A stretch of 23,452 bases of DNA, from positions 822-24,273 of IMG/VR virus record IMGVR_UViG_3300011254_000156. The stretch is one strand, 5' to 3'. The DNA comes from a virus. A program made the translations under genes and the position numbers. Numbering within the stretch: position 1 is the stretch's first letter; each line of letters starts with the position of its first letter. Below, one piece after another: positions 23,443-23,452 of the stretch. A model generated the notes under the pieces. That model made no database searches. It had not been told where the DNA came from and saw only the letters and a program-made list of their open reading frames with translations.

Positions 23443-23452
23443 TGGCTAATAG
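23442..23452 (+). CDS. Start of next gene, 3'-truncated
   Basis: ATG at 23442 in a TAATG overlap, followed by GCTAATAG (MAN...). Only three full codons are visible, so nothing can be said about the product. The M-A-N opening and the overlap are like other gene starts in this operon. Confidence 0.4.

Noticed and set aside
1-23452. tRNA genes, CRISPR arrays, attachment sites, IS ends
   Set aside because: I looked for cloverleaf-like text, regularly spaced identical repeats with unique spacers and terminal inverted repeats on both strands and saw none. The tandem repeats at 2215-6573 have no spacers and are coding.

Overview
The window is a stretch of a late (virion structure) operon from a tailed bacteriophage, most likely a short-tailed (podovirus-type) phage of an AT-rich marine bacterium. 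Everything is on the + strand, genes abut or overlap by 1 to 17 nt, and no host gene, integrase, tRNA, IS element or CRISPR array is visible. The marine, SAR11/Pelagibacter-type attribution is an inference from very low G+C, codon choice and recollection of the protein style of uncultured marine phages. It was not checked by any search.

Layout. 2-520: 3' part of a beta-rich structural gene. 517-636: 39-aa gene. 636-1280: head-tail adaptor of the SU10 type. 1291-1743: beta-rich virion protein. 1753-6969: a giant (1738 aa) fibre with about 86 tandem 17-residue beta-roll repeats and a C-terminal S74 self-cleaving chaperone. 6985-7866: GT9-like glycosyltransferase. 7879-8516: two small genes, the second built of internal repeats. 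8521-8549: a near-consensus sigma70 promoter. 8573-10093: a second, different tail fibre, followed by its small partner (10093-10302). 10355-12286: nozzle/hub-type tail protein. 12286-13009: three small genes. 12993-14772: two further glycosyltransferases (GT4 and GT-A/GT2 type). 14782-23365: four large proteins with the character of internal virion or DNA-ejection proteins (754, 302, 380 and 1419 aa). 23362-23452: a 26-codon ORF with a hairpin, then the start of another gene.

How the parts fit. Adaptor and nozzle build the short tail. The two fibres and the small repeat proteins decorate it and probably recognise the host surface. The ejection proteins would be stored in the capsid and leave with the DNA. 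Three glycosyltransferases of different fold classes lie among the structural genes, so glycosylation of virion or host envelope is likely part of the infection strategy. The most striking items are the 86-copy, cysteine-rich, NTTG-repeat fibre next to a glycosyltransferase, the promoter in front of the second fibre gene, and a GGR motif that recurs through the ejection proteins.

There is no gene-free stretch longer than about 60 bases. Three complete short genes (517-636, 12286-12450, 23362-23442) were found by reading stop/start overlaps.
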